Counted from the stretch's first letter, positions 9,194 to 18,493 are shown. The stretch: DNA of 64,000 bases from Rhodanobacter sp. A1T4 (GCF_014207185.1 NZ_JACHCP010000007.1:124001-188000); one strand, 5' to 3'. Program-made: numbers and translations. Notes: a model not told the origin generated them from the sequence alone.

Positions 9194-9994
9194 ATGCAGT
9201 TGCTCGATATTGGCGTCAATCTCGGTCACGAATCGTTTCAGCACGATCTCGATGAAGTGCTGCAGCGCGCTGCAAGGCATGGTGTGAGCCGGATGATCCT
9301 GACTGGCGCTTCGCGCGAAGGCAGCGCGCATGCGCTGGCTTTGGCCAAAGCACATCCTGGCAAGCTGTTTGCCACGGCCGGCGTGCATCCGCATCATGCG
9401 ATCGATTACGACGACGCGACGGATACCCAGCTGCGCGAGCTCGCGCACGATCCAGTCGTGCGCGCCATCGGCGAAACCGGATTGGACTACAACCGCAACT
9501 ATTCGCCGCGCGAGGTGCAACTGCAGGTGTTTGAACGGCAGCTGCAAATTGCCGTCGACATGCAGAAACCACTGTTTCTGCACCAACGCGATGCGCACGA
9601 GGACTTTGTCGCGGTACTGCGGCGTTACCGCGACAGGGTACCGGCTGCCGTGGTGCACTGCTTTACCGATACCGATGAGGCGCTGCGCGACTATCTGGCG
9701 TTGGATTGCCATATCGGTATCACCGGCTGGATCTGCGACGAACGTCGCGGCACGCATCTACGGGCGCTTGTACGCGAGATTCCGGCCAACCGATTGATGA
9801 TCGAAACCGATGCGCCGTATCTGCTGCCCCGCACGGTGCGACCGCAGCCGAAGCATCGACGCAACGAACCGATGTATCTGAAACATATCTGTGAGGAAAT
9901 CGCGCGTGATCGCGGTGAGCCGGCTGAGGTGACGGCAGCGAACAGCACGGCGACAGCCGAGGCGTTTTTCGGCTTGTCCAGAGCCTGCTCATAG
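9194..9994 (+). CDS. tatD: TatD family metal-dependent hydrolase / DNase
   Basis: 266 residues with near full-length similarity to E. coli TatD: MQLLDIGVNL at the start, TAGVHPHHA, AIGETGLDYNRNYSP, KPLFLHQRDAHEDF, VVHCFTDTDEAL, GITGWICDERRG and METDAPYLLPR-like LMIETDAPYLLPR near the C-terminus. The His, Glu and Asp residues of the two-metal TIM-barrel site (GVHPHH, GETGLDY, HQRDAH, HCF, ETDAPY) are all present. Family members are 3'-5' exonucleases/DNases linked to DNA repair after oxidative damage and are not needed for Tat export. I chose the ATG at 9194 because the family begins there; the upstream in-frame extension lies in degenerate sequence. It is convergent with the next gene. Confidence 0.95.
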   Translation: MQLLDIGVNLGHESFQHDLDEVLQRAARHGVSRMILTGASREGSAHALALAKAHPGKLFATAGVHPHHAIDYDDATDTQLRELAHDPVVRAIGETGLDYNRNYSPREVQLQVFERQLQIAVDMQKPLFLHQRDAHEDFVAVLRRYRDRVPAAVVHCFTDTDEALRDYLALDCHIGITGWICDERRGTHLRALVREIPANRLMIETDAPYLLPRTVRPQPKHRRNEPMYLKHICEEIARDRGEPAEVTAANSTATAEAFFGLSRACS

Positions 9995-10032
9995 GCTCCC
10001 GTTACACGGTCGCCATGGCGCCGACCACGCTA

Positions 10033-10563
10033 TCACAGCATGCGCGTCTCGCCCGACGCCAGACCGTCCAGCACGTAATCACCCACCCTTACACGGATCA
10101 ATCGCAGCGTGGGGAACCCCACGGCAGCCGTCATACGCCGCACCTGCCGATTGCGACCTTCGCGAATCGACAGACTGAGCCAACTGGTGGGTAGGTGCTT
10201 GCGAAAGCGCACCGGCGGATCGCGCGGCCATAGCCAGCCTGGCTCGTCGATGCGTTCCGCGGTGGCTGGCAGGCTGGGTCCGTCGTTCAACAACACGCCG
10301 TTCCGCAGGGCCGACAGCGCCGTTTCGTTGATTTCGCCATCGACCTGCGCCACATAGGTTTTCGGCTGTTTATGGCGGGGATCGGTGAGCCGATGCGCCA
10401 GTGCGCCATCATCGGTCAGCAGCAGCAAACCCTCACTGTCCTGATCCAGCCGTCCGGCCGCATAGACGTCTTTTTGCCTGACGAAATCGGCCAGCGTGCG
10501 GCGGCCATTTTCATCGGTGAACTGGCACAGCACCCCGTAGGGTTTATTCAGTGCGATCAGCAT
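10033..10563 (-). CDS. rluE: RluE/RsuA-family 23S rRNA pseudouridine synthase
   Basis: 176 residues, the single-domain RluE type without the N-terminal S4 domain of RsuA/RluB. It starts [17 protein letters not shown]. The catalytic motif is [19 protein letters not shown] with the nucleophilic Asp in GRLDQDSEG. Other conserved blocks are [13 protein letters not shown] and [19 protein letters not shown]. In E. coli RluE modifies U2457 of 23S rRNA; the same target is inferred here. It ends 38 bp from tatD and is convergent with it. A GTG/ATG ambiguity is not an issue because the ATG lies directly on the conserved N-terminus. Confidence 0.9.
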   Translation of the reverse strand: MLIALNKPYGVLCQFTDENGRRTLADFVRQKDVYAAGRLDQDSEGLLLLTDDGALAHRLTDPRHKQPKTYVAQVDGEINETALSALRNGVLLNDGPSLPATAERIDEPGWLWPRDPPVRFRKHLPTSWLSLSIREGRNRQVRRMTAAVGFPTLRLIRVRVGDYVLDGLASGETRML

Positions 10564-10603
10564 GATGGCTTACCGCACACAACATTCCTCACCAACGCTG
10601 GCC

Positions 10604-11530
10604 TCAAGGTGTCGCGGTGGCCGGCGCCGGTTTGACGAAGCGCAAGGTCATCCGATCGGATTCGCCGATCGCCTGATACTTGGCCTTGTCGGTATCACCC
10701 AGCGCGAACGTGGGCGGCAAGGTCCAGACGCCTTTGGGATAATTTTTCGTGTCCTTCGGATTGGCGTTGATCTCGCTGCTGTCTTCCAGCGTGAAGCCGG
10801 CATCGGTCGCCATCTTCACCACATACTTGGTTGGCAGATAGCCGCTCTTTTTTACCGCATCCAGCATGGCGCTATCGTCGGCCCGATGGTCGACCACGCC
10901 AAGCACGCCGCCCGGCCGCAACACCGCATAAAACGCCTTGAACATGGCCGACGTGGTGTCGGCCCCATCTTTATTGGTGCTGGCCCAGTTGTGCACGTTG
11001 CGGAAAGTCAGCACCAGATCGGCAGAACCCGGCGCGCCGAACACCGGCGCCTTGGGGTCGAACTCGACTACCTTGGCTTTCCCGTAGTGCATGAGGTCGG
11101 AGGCAAACTTGCGATGCAGGGCATCATCGTCCTTGCTTGCCTCGTCACCGCTGGCCGGCTTCTCCACGGCAGCGATGTAATGACCGTCGTCATGCAGCAA
11201 CGGCGCCAGGATCTCGCTGTACCAGCCGCCACCGGGCGTGATTTCGATCACTGTCTCATCGGGGCGGATGCCGAAAAACTGCAAGGTCGCCTTGGGATGA
11301 CGATAGACGTCGCGGGCGCGGTTGTTCGGCGAACGCCAGTCGCCGGCCAGTGCGCTGTCCAGCTGCTGACCGGTGAAATCGCTGGCACTGGTGGGCGGCA
11401 CTAGTGTGTCGGTCGGCTGATCCTGCGCCATCGAACTGGACGCTGTAGCCTGCGCTGCAGCCAACGTGGGCAAGCCGATGCATGCGGCAAGCAACCATGC
11501 TGCAAGCGTGCGTGAACGAATTATTTCCAT
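10604..11530 (-). CDS. Secreted class I SAM-dependent methyltransferase-like protein
   Basis: 308 residues. An N-terminal signal peptide (MEIIRSRTLAAWLLAACIGLPTLAAAQA) suggests export. The rest is a COG4798-type predicted methyltransferase: PNNRARDVYRHPKATLQFFG, motif I VIEITPGGGWYSEILAPLL, LVLTFRNVHNW and LRPGGVLGVVDHRA. An exported protein with a SAM-binding fold is odd, since SAM is not expected in the periplasm; homologous proteins in other proteobacteria also carry signal peptides, and the substrate is unknown. It lies 40 bp from the rluE start on the same strand and may be co-transcribed with it. The methyltransferase fold is supported by motif; activity is not. Confidence 0.8.
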   Translation of the reverse strand: MEIIRSRTLAAWLLAACIGLPTLAAAQATASSSMAQDQPTDTLVPPTSASDFTGQQLDSALAGDWRSPNNRARDVYRHPKATLQFFGIRPDETVIEITPGGGWYSEILAPLLHDDGHYIAAVEKPASGDEASKDDDALHRKFASDLMHYGKAKVVEFDPKAPVFGAPGSADLVLTFRNVHNWASTNKDGADTTSAMFKAFYAVLRPGGVLGVVDHRADDSAMLDAVKKSGYLPTKYVVKMATDAGFTLEDSSEINANPKDTKNYPKGVWTLPPTFALGDTDKAKYQAIGESDRMTLRFVKPAPATATP

Positions 11531-11798
11531 GCTGCCAGCCCCTTACCTGTATTTCACTGTTGATCGACGTTGCGTTGCATCTCACCAACGCTGCACGACC
11601 ATAGCTTGTGCAAACACGTTGTTGCGTGAAGACATTCTACGTCAGCCATCGCAAGCCATCGCTGTCGCTCAATTTCGATACTTGGCGGCTTGCCGGCTTC
11701 CCACGCGACCACGGCTCGTGACTTCATGGATCATCTCCTGACGATGCGCCTGCAACGACCCGCGATGGTGAGGACCCCTGCCGCTTTGTGAAACCCCA

Positions 11799-12719
11799 TC
11801 AATCAACCGCCGCGTCGTCACGCCGCAACGCCGGCATATGCCGGCAGTAATCCTCGGCTTCGGCCAGCAGCCACTCACGGAAGACCTGCAAGCCGCGATG
11901 TTCCTGCGAGCGCGGTGGATACACCAGCCAGTACGCATCTTCTACTGGCAGGTAGTGATCGCCGAGTACCTGCAAGCGCCCAGCGTCGATCAGCGATTTC
12001 GACGTCACCATCCGCCCCAGCGCCACGCCGAGGCCTTCCAGCGCCGCATGCCGCAGCGCATCGACCGTGTCGAAATGCGCCACATAGCGCTTCGGCGGTG
12101 TACCACCGTACTGGGCAAACCAGTCGAGCCAGCGATTGGCCGGATGCGGATCACCCAGCAATGGCCACTGCGAGAGATCGTTTGGATCGGCATCGCCCAT
12201 CTGCGCCACCAGTTCTGGCGCAGCGACCGGTGCGACCCATTCGCCGAACAACCGCTCACTACGCACACCCGGCCAGTTGCCACGACCGAAACGCAAGCCG
12301 ACATCGACCGGCTCGCGCTCGAAATTCACCAACGTGGAGCTCGACTGCAGGCTGAGTTCCAGATCCGGATGCACGGCGACCAGCCGCGGCAGTCGCGGCA
12401 CCAGCCAGCTCGTGATGATACCGGGACTGGCACTGAGCGTAAGCGCGTCGTGGCGGCGCTGGTGATAGCGCAGCAACGCATGCTCGATACCATCGAAATG
12501 TTCGCCCACCGCCTCAAGCAGGCTGCAGCCATCGACGGTCAACGTCACGCCGCGCGGCCCGCGCTCGAACAGGCGCCGCTCCAGTCGCTCTTCCAGTTGG
12601 CGCATCTGATGACTGAGCGCACTCACGGTGAGATTCGCCTGCGCCGCGGCGCGCGACAGATTGCCCAGCCGGGCGACCAGCACGAACTGTTGCAGCAGGC
12701 CCAACGGCAGCTTTCCCAT
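11799..12719 (-). CDS. LysR family transcriptional regulator (GcvA-like)
   Basis: 306 residues. The N-terminal winged helix-turn-helix is visible at about 7-66 (LGLLQQFVLVARLGNLSRAA, ANLTVSALSHQMRQLEERL, RRLFERGPRGVTLT). The effector-binding half includes LELSLQSSSTLVNFEREPVD and GLGVALGRMVTSKSLIDAGRL, the pattern of the GcvA/AmpR-like subgroup (AALEGLGVALGR). It is transcribed divergently from the small ORF and aldo-keto reductase downstream of 12827, with about 107 bp between, so regulation of those genes is a natural guess by context. The effector is unknown. Confidence 0.92.
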   Translation of the reverse strand: MGKLPLGLLQQFVLVARLGNLSRAAAQANLTVSALSHQMRQLEERLERRLFERGPRGVTLTVDGCSLLEAVGEHFDGIEHALLRYHQRRHDALTLSASPGIITSWLVPRLPRLVAVHPDLELSLQSSSTLVNFEREPVDVGLRFGRGNWPGVRSERLFGEWVAPVAAPELVAQMGDADPNDLSQWPLLGDPHPANRWLDWFAQYGGTPPKRYVAHFDTVDALRHAALEGLGVALGRMVTSKSLIDAGRLQVLGDHYLPVEDAYWLVYPPRSQEHRGLQVFREWLLAEAEDYCRHMPALRRDDAAVD

Positions 12720-12826
12720 CTTGAATTTCTCTCAAGTCTAGCTTGCGAATATATCGCTTTTTGGCGATCTGTCATGTCGCTATGTTGAGCCCCCAAACAC
12801 CCTCCACCCTCCTTGAGGTGCCTCTG

Positions 12827-13015
12827 ATGAACTCGATATGGACTAATCTGTTGTTTCTCCATGGGCATGTGGTCCCCGCGAAGCTGTTGTGGCGGTTGAA
12901 CGATGGCGTCGATCCGCGCAAGACCAGCACCATGATCGAACCACCCAAGGCAGCACAGGTCACCACCGCGCCATCGTGCGAACTGCACGATGGCGCCAAA
13001 CCGGCCTGCGCTTGA
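12827..13015 (+). CDS. Small hypothetical protein, 62 residues
   Basis: An ATG at 12827 preceded by TTGAGGTG (8 nt away) opens a 62-codon frame starting MNSIWTNLLFLHGHV and ending HDGAKPACA. A hydrophobic stretch NLLFLHGHVV sits at the N-terminus; the remainder is polar and proline-containing with PPKAAQVTTAP. I do not recognise a characterised family. It lies between a divergent LysR gene and an aldo-keto reductase, and a hairpin that would cover the reductase ribosome binding site starts 20 bp after its stop. It could be a real small protein or a translated leader. Codon use does not decide between these. Confidence 0.45.
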   Translation: MNSIWTNLLFLHGHVVPAKLLWRLNDGVDPRKTSTMIEPPKAAQVTTAPSCELHDGAKPACA

Positions 13016-13034
13016 TTCCCGCATGAAGTGCAAC

Positions 13035-13092
13035 CACCTCGGATGAATGATGTGCTGCCGTTTGCACATAACGATCCCGCCCATCCGAGGTG
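13035..13092 (+). promoter_or_regulatory. 11-bp inverted repeat covering the aldo-keto reductase ribosome binding site
   Basis: CACCTCGGATG at 13035-13045 is perfectly complementary to CATCCGAGGTG at 13082-13092, with a 36-nt loop. The right arm contains GAGG at 13087-13090, the only Shine-Dalgarno candidate for the ATG at 13097. If formed in RNA, the stem would hide that site. This could be a translational control element or an operator for the LysR protein; both are inference. Confidence 0.5.
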
Positions 13093-13096
13093 TCCC

Positions 13097-14041
13097 ATGA
13101 AACAGCGCCCACTTGGCAAATCAGCACTTTCTATTGCGCCGCTCGCCTTCGGCGGCAACGTGTTCGGCTGGAGCGCTGACGAAAAGCGCTCGTTCGAGCT
13201 GCTCGATGCCTTCGTCGATGCCGGCTTTAATCTGATCGATACAGCCGACGTCTATTCGGCATGGGTGCCGGGCAACCGTGGCGGCGAGTCGGAAACGATC
13301 ATCGGCAAGTGGCTGAAGCAATCAGGCAAGCGCAACAGGGTGGTGATCGCCACCAAGGTGGGCAAGTGGACTGATCAGCCGGGTCTGTCGCCGGTGAATA
13401 TTACGCAGGCTGTGGATAGCTCGTTGAAGCGACTGCAGACCGACCACATCGATCTTTACCAGGCGCATGAAGACGATGCCAGCACGCCTCTCGCGGAAAC
13501 GCTGGAGGCATTCGCGCGATTGATCGAATCCGGCAAGGTGCGCGTGATCGGTGCATCCAACTACAGCGCTGACCGCCTCGCCGAGGCTTTGAAGGTATCG
13601 CGCGAGTACAACCTGCCGCGCTACGAAAGCCTGCAGCCGGACTACAACCTGATTGATCGCACGGGTTACGAAAAGGATCTCGAACCGCTGATCCGCAGCG
13701 AAAACATCGGCGTCATCAACTACTACTCGCTGGCCAGCGGCTTTCTCAGCGGCAAGTATCGCAGCGAGAGCGACCTGGCCAAGAGCAGCGTTCGCGGCGG
13801 TGCGGTGAAGAAGTATCTCAATCCGCGCGGCATGCAGATTCTGGCGGCACTGGATGAAGTGGCCTCAACGCATCATGCCAAACCGGCGCAGGTTGCCCTT
13901 GCATGGCTGATGGCGCGACCCGGCATCACCGCGCCGATTGCCAGTGCAACCAGCGTGGAACAGTTGCACGAGCTGGTCGGTGCCGCGGAGCTCAGCCTGA
14001 GTGACAACGAGATAGCGCGACTGAATTCCGCAAGTGAGTGA
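13097..14041 (+). CDS. Aldo/keto reductase
   Basis: 314 residues, an NADPH-dependent (beta/alpha)8-barrel oxidoreductase. The start MKQRPLGKSALSIAPLAFGGN is the classical N-terminus of this AKR group. The catalytic tetrad can be assigned: Asp and Tyr in LIDTADVYSAW, Lys in VVIATKVGKW and His in DLYQAHEDD. Cofactor-binding blocks include RVIGASNYSADRL, YYSLASGFLSGKY and APIASATSVEQLHELV. The ATG at 13097 is chosen over an in-frame ATG 69 nt upstream because it gives the family start and has GAGG at proper spacing. Substrate is unknown; the group resembles YajO/Tas-like reductases. Confidence 0.93.
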   Translation: MKQRPLGKSALSIAPLAFGGNVFGWSADEKRSFELLDAFVDAGFNLIDTADVYSAWVPGNRGGESETIIGKWLKQSGKRNRVVIATKVGKWTDQPGLSPVNITQAVDSSLKRLQTDHIDLYQAHEDDASTPLAETLEAFARLIESGKVRVIGASNYSADRLAEALKVSREYNLPRYESLQPDYNLIDRTGYEKDLEPLIRSENIGVINYYSLASGFLSGKYRSESDLAKSSVRGGAVKKYLNPRGMQILAALDEVASTHHAKPAQVALAWLMARPGITAPIASATSVEQLHELVGAAELSLSDNEIARLNSASE

Positions 14042-14079
14042 GCTTGTGGCAACGCTCTGCGGATAAAAGCGCGGGAAGT

Positions 14080-15201
14080 TCAGCGGGGCCGAGCGCCAGT
14101 GGTGCTCGCTGCCTTTGCCGGTAACGCGGTTGCAGCTGCCGACTCCGACGCCGCATCGGTCAAGCCTTCCGGCAATGTCACCGTATAACCCTGCGCCTGC
14201 AATGGGGCCAGATAATCATGCTTGCCAAGCAGTCGTTCCATAGGCAGCTGGGCAAAGGTCACACGGTTGTTGCCGAGTGCCTTGATGGCAGCTGCTGCCC
14301 AGGTCGATTCGATATTCGCTTCAATATCCGTCAAGCCCAACTCGTGTGAGATAGCCGACTGATTGAGTGCCGCAAGGCAGACCTGCAACTGATTGCTGAG
14401 TGGCAAGCGGCGCAACGCATCCACATCGCCGGTGGCCCATGCGTTGGCGCGTGCGCGCATCAGCGCCACATCGCTATCGAGATGATCGAGCGTTTTGGCG
14501 AAGCAATCCCCATCCTCCAGCGGACCTTTCTTGAAATCCTTCAAGATGGCTTTCGGTTGATCGACCACAACCGTGTAATTGATCGGGGTAGGTTTCAGAT
14601 CGTGCTGCGCTGCCGCCTTCTTGATCAGCGGATCGATCATGTCGTCGGTCAGATCAGCCTGTTTGATCGCCGCGAGAAACAGCGCAAAGGCAGCGAAAAT
14701 CGGTCGCTGTTTTTCGACACCGTTATCCCAGCCAAGATATTTCTTTTTCAGCACCAGCCAGTGCGCGTACTGATCCGGCGGCACCACATCGACCAGATGC
14801 TTGCCATCGGGATTGTTGCGCACACCGATCAGGCTGGGGAGGATGCCGAGCGTGCCGAAAAAGCCCAACTTGGCATCCACCTTGAACTGCGGTTTATCCA
14901 GCACCTGCTGCGAATCGGCGATCGCTGCCTGCACGTCGCGCGCCTGCCAGACCATGCCTTTGGGCAGCAGCTCCAGCGTACCCAACACCCACAGCACGTG
15001 ATCACCCTTACTGACTTTCCACAGACCGGGCCCCGGCTGCACACCGCTGACGCTGACGCCTTGCAGCTCGGTAACCTGTCCCGGCGGCGGCAGCGCTGAC
15101 GATGCGGGTGCGGGCGCATCAAAAGCCGCAGCCAGCGGAGCCGTGCCTGCAAGCAACAACAGAACGATCAATCGATGGGCGATACGTCGATGGATGAACA
15201 T
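14080..15201 (-). CDS. GumN/TraB-like secreted protein, copy 1
   Basis: 373 residues with a signal peptide (MFIHRRIAHRLIVLLLLAGTAPLAAA). The body starts SGVQPGPGLWKVSKGDHVLWVLG, the GumN/TraB family opening. Family members typically continue with a GTxH motif; this one reads GTLELLPKG, so the histidine is missing. A second family block (LPMERLLGKHDYLAPLQAQGY) is near the C-terminus. The ATG at 15201 has GGGAGAAAG upstream; a TTG six codons earlier is rejected. It is a tandem paralogue of the next gene (shared SGVQPGPGLWKVSKG, RANAWATGD, YLxxLxAxGY). The family is linked to TraB/Tiki metalloprotease folds, but loss of the histidine makes catalysis doubtful. Function unknown. Confidence 0.82.
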   Translation of the reverse strand: MFIHRRIAHRLIVLLLLAGTAPLAAAFDAPAPASSALPPPGQVTELQGVSVSGVQPGPGLWKVSKGDHVLWVLGTLELLPKGMVWQARDVQAAIADSQQVLDKPQFKVDAKLGFFGTLGILPSLIGVRNNPDGKHLVDVVPPDQYAHWLVLKKKYLGWDNGVEKQRPIFAAFALFLAAIKQADLTDDMIDPLIKKAAAQHDLKPTPINYTVVVDQPKAILKDFKKGPLEDGDCFAKTLDHLDSDVALMRARANAWATGDVDALRRLPLSNQLQVCLAALNQSAISHELGLTDIEANIESTWAAAAIKALGNNRVTFAQLPMERLLGKHDYLAPLQAQGYTVTLPEGLTDAASESAAATALPAKAASTTGARPR

Positions 15202-15278
15202 CCGCGTACTTTCTCCCAATGCCTCTGACTAACATTGCAAACGACGCATGGTCATTCGAAGTTATCGCAACAGCTACC

Positions 15279-16373
15279 TTAGTGAACCACGCTCGCTGCC
15301 GTGCCAGGGACGGACGTGCTTGGTGCAGATGTGGTCGCCGATGCCGGGCCGGCATCATCGCTATCGTCGGCATCCGGCGCCTCGACCTGATAACCCTCGG
15401 CCTTGAGCTTGGACAGGTAGCCATCGGCCGACAGTAGCTCCTTGATCGGCAGCATCGCAAAGGTTTGCGCATTCTTTGCCAGCGACGCACGGGCCGTGGC
15501 CAGCCAGTTGTCCTCCATTCGCGCAGGCACGTCTGACAGACCAAGCTTGCGCGCAAATTCTGCATCGGTAATCGCACTGACGCAGGTACCGCGGCGGTCA
15601 CTGTCGGGCAGTTTGCGCAGCGCATCCAGATCGCCGGTGGCCCATGCATTGGCCCGCAAGGTCATCGTTGGCATGTCCTGCTCGATCGCATCCAGCGTGT
15701 GGCCAAAGCAGGCCATATCGTCCAGCCCGGATGCCTTGAACGCCTTGATCGCATCATGCGGGTGCTCGATCACCAGCGGGTAGTCGGTGGAGGTTTCCGG
15801 CACGTTGTACTTTTTGGCCAGCGCATCGATGTTCGACTGCACGCCACCGGATTTGCTCAACTGATTCGCCTTGATCGCTTTCTTGTACAGTTCCTGGGCG
15901 GCGAAGATCGGCTTCCACCGTTCGATGCCGGCATCTTTCCCAATGTACTTGGCCTTCAGCACCTCCCAACGCGCAAACATCGGCGCAGGGAGCACTTGCT
16001 GCAGGCTGGCGCCGTTGTCATTCTTGCGCGCGCTGTACGCCGACGGCAGCAGAAACAGTTTACCGAAGAAACTCACGTCCACTTTCAGCTTGACGTCGGG
16101 TAGCTGCAGCACCTGCTGCGAACTGGCGATAGCGGTTTCGACATCGGCCGACCGCCACTGCATCAGCTCCGGCAGCGGCGAGATCACGCCGAGCAGCAGC
16201 ATCGTATGACCGCCCTTGCTGACCTTCCAAAGCCCGGGACCGGGCTGCACGCCACTGACGGCCACGGCAGCCAGGTCGGTCACGCTGGAGGGTGATGCCG
16301 GAGCAGCAGGCGCTGTCTGCGCCGACAGGCTGAGGGACAGGGCAGACAGGCAAAGTGCCAATACAACGCGCAT
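15279..16373 (-). CDS. GumN/TraB-like secreted protein, copy 2
   Basis: 364 residues with a signal peptide (MRVVLALCLSALSLSLSAQ) at the ATG 16373; a longer in-frame extension upstream has no merit. It opens with SGVQPGPGLWKVSKGGHTMLLLG and then GVISPLPELM where a GTxH motif would be expected, so it too lacks the family histidine. A C-terminal block LPIKELLSADGYLSKLKAEGY aligns with copy 1. Both copies have a C-terminal tail rich in Ala, Ser, Thr and Asp. The two genes are 77 bp apart on the same strand and probably arose by tandem duplication. Their export suggests a periplasmic or envelope role; no substrate can be named. Confidence 0.82.
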   Translation of the reverse strand: MRVVLALCLSALSLSLSAQTAPAAPASPSSVTDLAAVAVSGVQPGPGLWKVSKGGHTMLLLGVISPLPELMQWRSADVETAIASSQQVLQLPDVKLKVDVSFFGKLFLLPSAYSARKNDNGASLQQVLPAPMFARWEVLKAKYIGKDAGIERWKPIFAAQELYKKAIKANQLSKSGGVQSNIDALAKKYNVPETSTDYPLVIEHPHDAIKAFKASGLDDMACFGHTLDAIEQDMPTMTLRANAWATGDLDALRKLPDSDRRGTCVSAITDAEFARKLGLSDVPARMEDNWLATARASLAKNAQTFAMLPIKELLSADGYLSKLKAEGYQVEAPDADDSDDAGPASATTSAPSTSVPGTAASVVH

Positions 16374-16492
16374 GGTGGATTTCCCGAGTCGCTTGACCGT
16401 TTGGTCGCAGCTATTGACCGCAATTTTCGCTGAAGGTGCGCACATGCGCGAATAAAAGCATCCGGCGTTCATGATCCCTGTACGGACCCGTT

Positions 16493-18271
16493 TCACTGCG
16501 AGGCTTCTTCCCGCCCAGGCAGAGCGCACTGATGGGCGAGCCGCGTTTCGGCGGGGTACGGCGGCACATCGACGTAATCACCTGCGCGCAGGCGATCCTG
16601 CAGACTGCGCCACCACGCCGGATCGAAAATCTCGCCATGCGCTTCGATCAGCGCCGCACGCAACGGCGCGGGCACGCCAAGAAAGTTGACGAAAAGCTCG
16701 GGAAACACGTCCTCCGGTGCGGCGTAGACGGAATCCTGCAGCGATTGCATTTCATCGTCCTCGTGCTGCTTTGGTAACGCGCGGAAATGGCACTCGCCCA
16801 ACATGCACAGTTCGTCGTAGTCGTAGAACACCGCGCGCCCGTTGCGCGAGATACCGAAGTTTTTCAGCAGCAGATCGCCGGGAAAGATATTGCTGCCGGC
16901 CAAATCCTTGATCGCCTGGCCGTAGTCGCGCATCGCACGCGCCGCCTCGATCGGATCGACCTCGCGCACGTACAGATCCATCGGGCGCAACCGATGCTCG
17001 ACGTAGCAGTGCGCGATCACCAGTTCGTTGCCGTCCACGCGCACGCTTTCAGCACATTCGTCCAGCAACTCCTGCAGCAGCTTTTCGTCGAACTGATGCA
17101 GCGAAAAACGCAGCTGGCCAAATTCCTGGGCGTCAATCAACCGACCCACGCGATCGTGATGAAACACCAGCCGGTATTTCTCCTCCACCTGCTTGCGCAC
17201 CGTGTCCTTGGGCCACGCGAAGCGGTCACGGATCAACTTGAATACCACCGGCAGATCACGCAGGGTGAACACCGCCATCACCATGCCGCGCTTGCCGTCA
17301 GCATGGACCAGGCGCTCCTGCGGATGGATGGCCAGATGGCTGAATACGCGCCGGTAACGCTCGGTTTTGCCCTGTTTGGCCCGACCCAACACGGCGTAAA
17401 GCTCTTCCAGCGGTTTGTGTGGCAGCAGCGCCCGCACAAAGGCAACGACCGCACCTACGTTGCCGATGTCGGCATGAAAATAACTGCGCGCATAGCCGAA
17501 CAGGATCGAGATGTGCTCGCGCACAGTCAGCAGCGCATCCACCTGCACGCCATCGGCGGCATGCGTCAGCGCGATCACCAGCGGATGTCGCCGGTGTCCG
17601 ACACGCAAGCGTCCGACCAGATACGCGCGGCGGTCGCGATAGAAAATCGCCTGCAGCAGATCGATCACTTCAACGGTCGGCAGACCTGCCGCGTGCAGTC
17701 GCGCCTCCAGCGTGCGTGCCAATGTTGCCGCACAGCCAGCGGGATCAGCGTAGGCAAACGCGGCATCCTTCAGCAGGCGTTCGCAGGCAGAAGGCAAGTC
17801 GCCTTGCACTTCGTAATGCCGATGTGGCGCCACATCGCTGCCTTCGGAGTCCGGCTCACGCTCCAGCGCCACGAATTCGATATCCGATGCCAGACCGCGG
17901 GTATGGAAGTGGCGGCGCGAAAGTGAGTTGAACCAGGTCTTGTAAAACTCGCGGTCGGGCAATCGGGCTATCTGTTTCTCGTAGGCATGGCGCATGGCGA
18001 CCCAAAGCAGACGCGAGCGCACGCGGTCGTCGAGCAGCCCATCAAGCCGTCCCTGGGTTTCACGGATGCAGATGTCGTACAGATCGATGCGCTGGCGTGC
18101 ATCCAGACTGCTGCCGTGCCAATCGCGCCGCTCGAAACGCCGACGCGCCCGGCGCGTGATGTCGGCGAAACGGGCGTTGTAGTCCGCAAACGCATCCACC
18201 AACAGCGCCGCCGCAGCATGCGCCTGCGAAACAGCAACCGACTGACCTTGCGTGTCTTGCGGTGGGTCCAT
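16493..18271 (-). CDS. aceK: Isocitrate dehydrogenase kinase/phosphatase
   Basis: 592 residues, close to the usual 570-600. AceK phosphorylates Icd on an active-site serine to divert isocitrate into the glyoxylate shunt and also removes the phosphate. Visible blocks include the N-terminal regulatory domain (LDARQRIDLYDICIRETQG, LLWVAMRHAYEKQI), the ATP-binding loop region MVMAVFTLRDLPVVFKLIRD and the catalytic segment DLAGSNIFPGDLLLKNFGIS followed by VFYDYDEL. In enterobacteria aceK is in the aceBAK operon; here it lies downstream of icd on the same strand, separated by a strong hairpin terminator. Its transcription is therefore probably from its own promoter or by read-through. Confidence 0.96.
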   Translation of the reverse strand: MDPPQDTQGQSVAVSQAHAAAALLVDAFADYNARFADITRRARRRFERRDWHGSSLDARQRIDLYDICIRETQGRLDGLLDDRVRSRLLWVAMRHAYEKQIARLPDREFYKTWFNSLSRRHFHTRGLASDIEFVALEREPDSEGSDVAPHRHYEVQGDLPSACERLLKDAAFAYADPAGCAATLARTLEARLHAAGLPTVEVIDLLQAIFYRDRRAYLVGRLRVGHRRHPLVIALTHAADGVQVDALLTVREHISILFGYARSYFHADIGNVGAVVAFVRALLPHKPLEELYAVLGRAKQGKTERYRRVFSHLAIHPQERLVHADGKRGMVMAVFTLRDLPVVFKLIRDRFAWPKDTVRKQVEEKYRLVFHHDRVGRLIDAQEFGQLRFSLHQFDEKLLQELLDECAESVRVDGNELVIAHCYVEHRLRPMDLYVREVDPIEAARAMRDYGQAIKDLAGSNIFPGDLLLKNFGISRNGRAVFYDYDELCMLGECHFRALPKQHEDDEMQSLQDSVYAAPEDVFPELFVNFLGVPAPLRAALIEAHGEIFDPAWWRSLQDRLRAGDYVDVPPYPAETRLAHQCALPGREEASQ

Positions 18272-18493
18272 CAGCTTAGTCTAGTGCCAGCCGCTGCATG
18301 AAATTCATTGTGCGCTTGAGTCAGGAAGACTGCTCGACGCGATTGCGCGCCTTGCGTTTTGCCTAGCCATCGGTCGGGTAACGGCGAATCGCGGATGCGA
18401 AACCCAACAGCGGCGTGGCGATCAAAAAAGCGTATGGCAACGCCATCGCATGCGCAGGCCACAAAGCGATGACCCATACCGGTATATGCTCAT

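Noticed and set aside
8761..9219. Minus-strand frame of 152 codons
   Set aside because: It lies opposite the TonB-receptor remnant and has no recognisable domain or ribosome binding site.
12743..12826. Longer start for the small ORF at 12827
   Set aside because: The upstream extension lacks a ribosome binding site, while the ATG at 12827 has GAGG at suitable distance.
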